A DNA stretch of 7,355 nt from Verrucomicrobiota bacterium (GTDB lineage: Bacteria > Verrucomicrobiota > Verrucomicrobiia > Verrucomicrobiales > DEV007). Positions within the stretch are counted from its first letter, which is position 1; each line of letters opens with the position of its first letter. The DNA lies in contig JAHDIL010000082.1 in the NCBI GenBank assembly GCA_020630835.1, positions 1-7,355 of the forward strand, in the 5' to 3' direction. Shown here piece after piece: positions 6,661 to 7,355 of this stretch. Under the pieces are notes generated by a model, which was not told where the DNA came from, made no database searches, and was given only the letters and a program-made list of their open reading frames with translations. The position numbers and the translations under genes were made by a program.

Positions 6661-7194
6661 TTAGCTCTCTGTCTGAGAAGCGAGATCCTGCCGCAGAAAC
6701 TCCACGACATCGCAGAACCGGCTTTCATTCTCCTGGTTGGCATGCAGAAGCGCCTCATGCGCGTCGAGGACCAGTTCGGTTTTTTCCTGGCGGGTGAGGC
6801 AGGGTGTATCGATGTTCTTCGAGATATTTTCTTCTACTAGATTCCATTCGTCCTTCCAGCGATCCCCATCCTTGTCCAGCTTGATCAGGCAGTCCAAGCC
6901 TAGTTTACAGATAGATTTGGCATTTCGGTTGCTGGCACGGAGCACTTCTACGCCTCCCTTTTCGTCGCCAGACTCTACGACGCGCGAGGCCAGCCGGTAG
7001 AGCATACCGATGAAAGTAGAATCGATGGCAGGACACTCCCCGAGATCGATTACAAAACGCCGCCAGCCAGCTTCGAACCGATTGGTGAGGAAGTTCCGAA
7101 TAGCTCCCGAATTCTCATGAGTCGCAGATCCGACGACGCGCACCCAGGCTACCGAGCCTAGACAACCAACTAAAACTGAATCCGAAGCGCTCAT
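6661..7194 (-). CDS. STAS-domain protein (anti-sigma factor antagonist-like) with C-terminal extension
   Basis: 177 residues. The N-terminal ~100 form an STAS domain like SpoIIAA/RsbV: strand VAWVRVVGSA, helix, then VIDLGECPAIDSTFIGML, where S59 or T60 is at the place of the serine phosphorylated by an anti-sigma kinase in the family. The remaining ~70 residues are acidic and helical (EKTELVLDAHEALLHAN, then FCDVVEFLRQDL) and are not a domain I can name. By analogy it would switch partner binding in a phosphorylation-controlled regulatory pathway, but no kinase, phosphatase or sigma factor is visible here. ATG 7194 is used because it directly precedes the STAS first strand; the bases before it (CCCCCTGAAAAA) hold no ribosome site. 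Upstream, 94 bases separate it from a gene on the same strand; downstream hisA follows at 24 bases. Confidence 0.9.
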   Translation of the reverse strand: MSASDSVLVGCLGSVAWVRVVGSATHENSGAIRNFLTNRFEAGWRRFVIDLGECPAIDSTFIGMLYRLASRVVESGDEKGGVEVLRASNRNAKSICKLGLDCLIKLDKDGDRWKDEWNLVEENISKNIDTPCLTRQEKTELVLDAHEALLHANQENESRFCDVVEFLRQDLASQTES

Positions 7195-7288
7195 TTTTTC
7201 AGGGGGAGAAAAGCATCAAACGAGTTCACAAAAAAAATCGTCTCAACTAGTATAAGCGTCAGCGGGGCAGGTTACTGTTTAACTTTGC

Positions 7289-7355
7289 TTATTGCCAAAG
7301 GAACGATTTGTATTCCGCCACCGGTCGTCCTTCTTGTTTCAGGACGACGCGCCAT
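7289..7355 (-). CDS. C-terminal end of an unidentified protein, start outside the window
   Basis: Reading the minus strand from the right edge, one frame gives about 21 codons ending YKSFLWQ and a TAA at 7291-7289. The mix of alternating hydrophobic and polar residues (WRVVLKQEGRPVAEY) looks like a final beta-hairpin of a real protein. A second open frame starts with ATG at the very edge and stops after 27 codons, but its product is Arg/Thr-rich and less protein-like; the third frame stops at once. I do not recognise the family. It is on the same strand as the STAS gene, 94 bases upstream, so it may be the previous gene of that operon. Confidence 0.5.
   Translation of the reverse strand, partial: WRVVLKQEGRPVAEYKSFLWQ
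7324..7348. other. Perfect 8-bp inverted repeat inside the incoming partial gene
   Basis: GTCGTCCT (7324-7331) and its exact complement AGGACGAC (7341-7348) flank a 9-base loop. It lies in the likely coding end of the incoming minus-strand gene, about 35-60 bases before its stop. No T-run follows on either strand, so it is not a standard terminator. It may be chance or a structured 3' end of that message. Confidence 0.4.

Noticed and set aside
7230..7237. Run of eight A (T8 on the minus strand) as a terminator after the incoming gene
   Set aside because: No stable GC-rich hairpin directly precedes the T-run on the minus strand.
7249..7254. TATACT on the minus strand as a -10 box for the STAS gene
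   Set aside because: No -35 resembling TTGACA lies 16-18 bases upstream, so it is not supportable as a promoter.

Overview
The window is about 7.4 kb of bacterial DNA of middling GC content. It is densely packed, and most of its genes lack a clear Shine-Dalgarno sequence. The gene set suggests a Verrucomicrobia-like bacterium (Opitutia or a relative): a eukaryotic-type HisA, an STAS protein with a C-terminal extension, a glycoside hydrolase/glycosyltransferase fusion, and a TPR plus secretin-N-like exported protein. This placement rests on family resemblance only; there is no rRNA or other marker in the window.

Plus-strand block (1-5838). The window opens inside ndk (nucleoside diphosphate kinase). 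Its reading frame breaks around 182-194, ahead of the catalytic histidine. After 18 bases comes a flavin disulfide oxidoreductase of the Lpd/MerA family with an intact redox cysteine pair but no catalytic His-Glu pair. After another 45 bases comes an 835-residue membrane protein that fuses a TIM-barrel glycoside hydrolase to a family 2 glycosyltransferase. A 155-base gap (4368-4522), in which I see no convincing promoter or terminator, leads to a small secreted TPR/secretin-N-like protein. A compact short-chain dehydrogenase/reductase follows 14 bases later.

Minus-strand block (7355-5842). In transcription order this holds the last ~21 codons of an unidentified gene, a 94-base gap, an STAS-domain protein, and hisA of the eukaryotic (His6-like) type 24 bases downstream. 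hisA converges on the dehydrogenase gene with only 3 bases between the two stop codons.

The plus-strand genes do not form an obvious single pathway. The exported protein and the GH-GT fusion suggest envelope or exopolysaccharide work. The SDR and oxidoreductase are generic redox enzymes with unusual cofactor or active-site details. hisA is the only gene here assignable to a defined pathway (histidine), and it sits apart from other his genes. I found no CRISPR array, mobile element, tRNA or rRNA. The strongest candidates for something unusual are the GH-GT fusion, the broken ndk and the eukaryotic-type HisA paired with an STAS protein.
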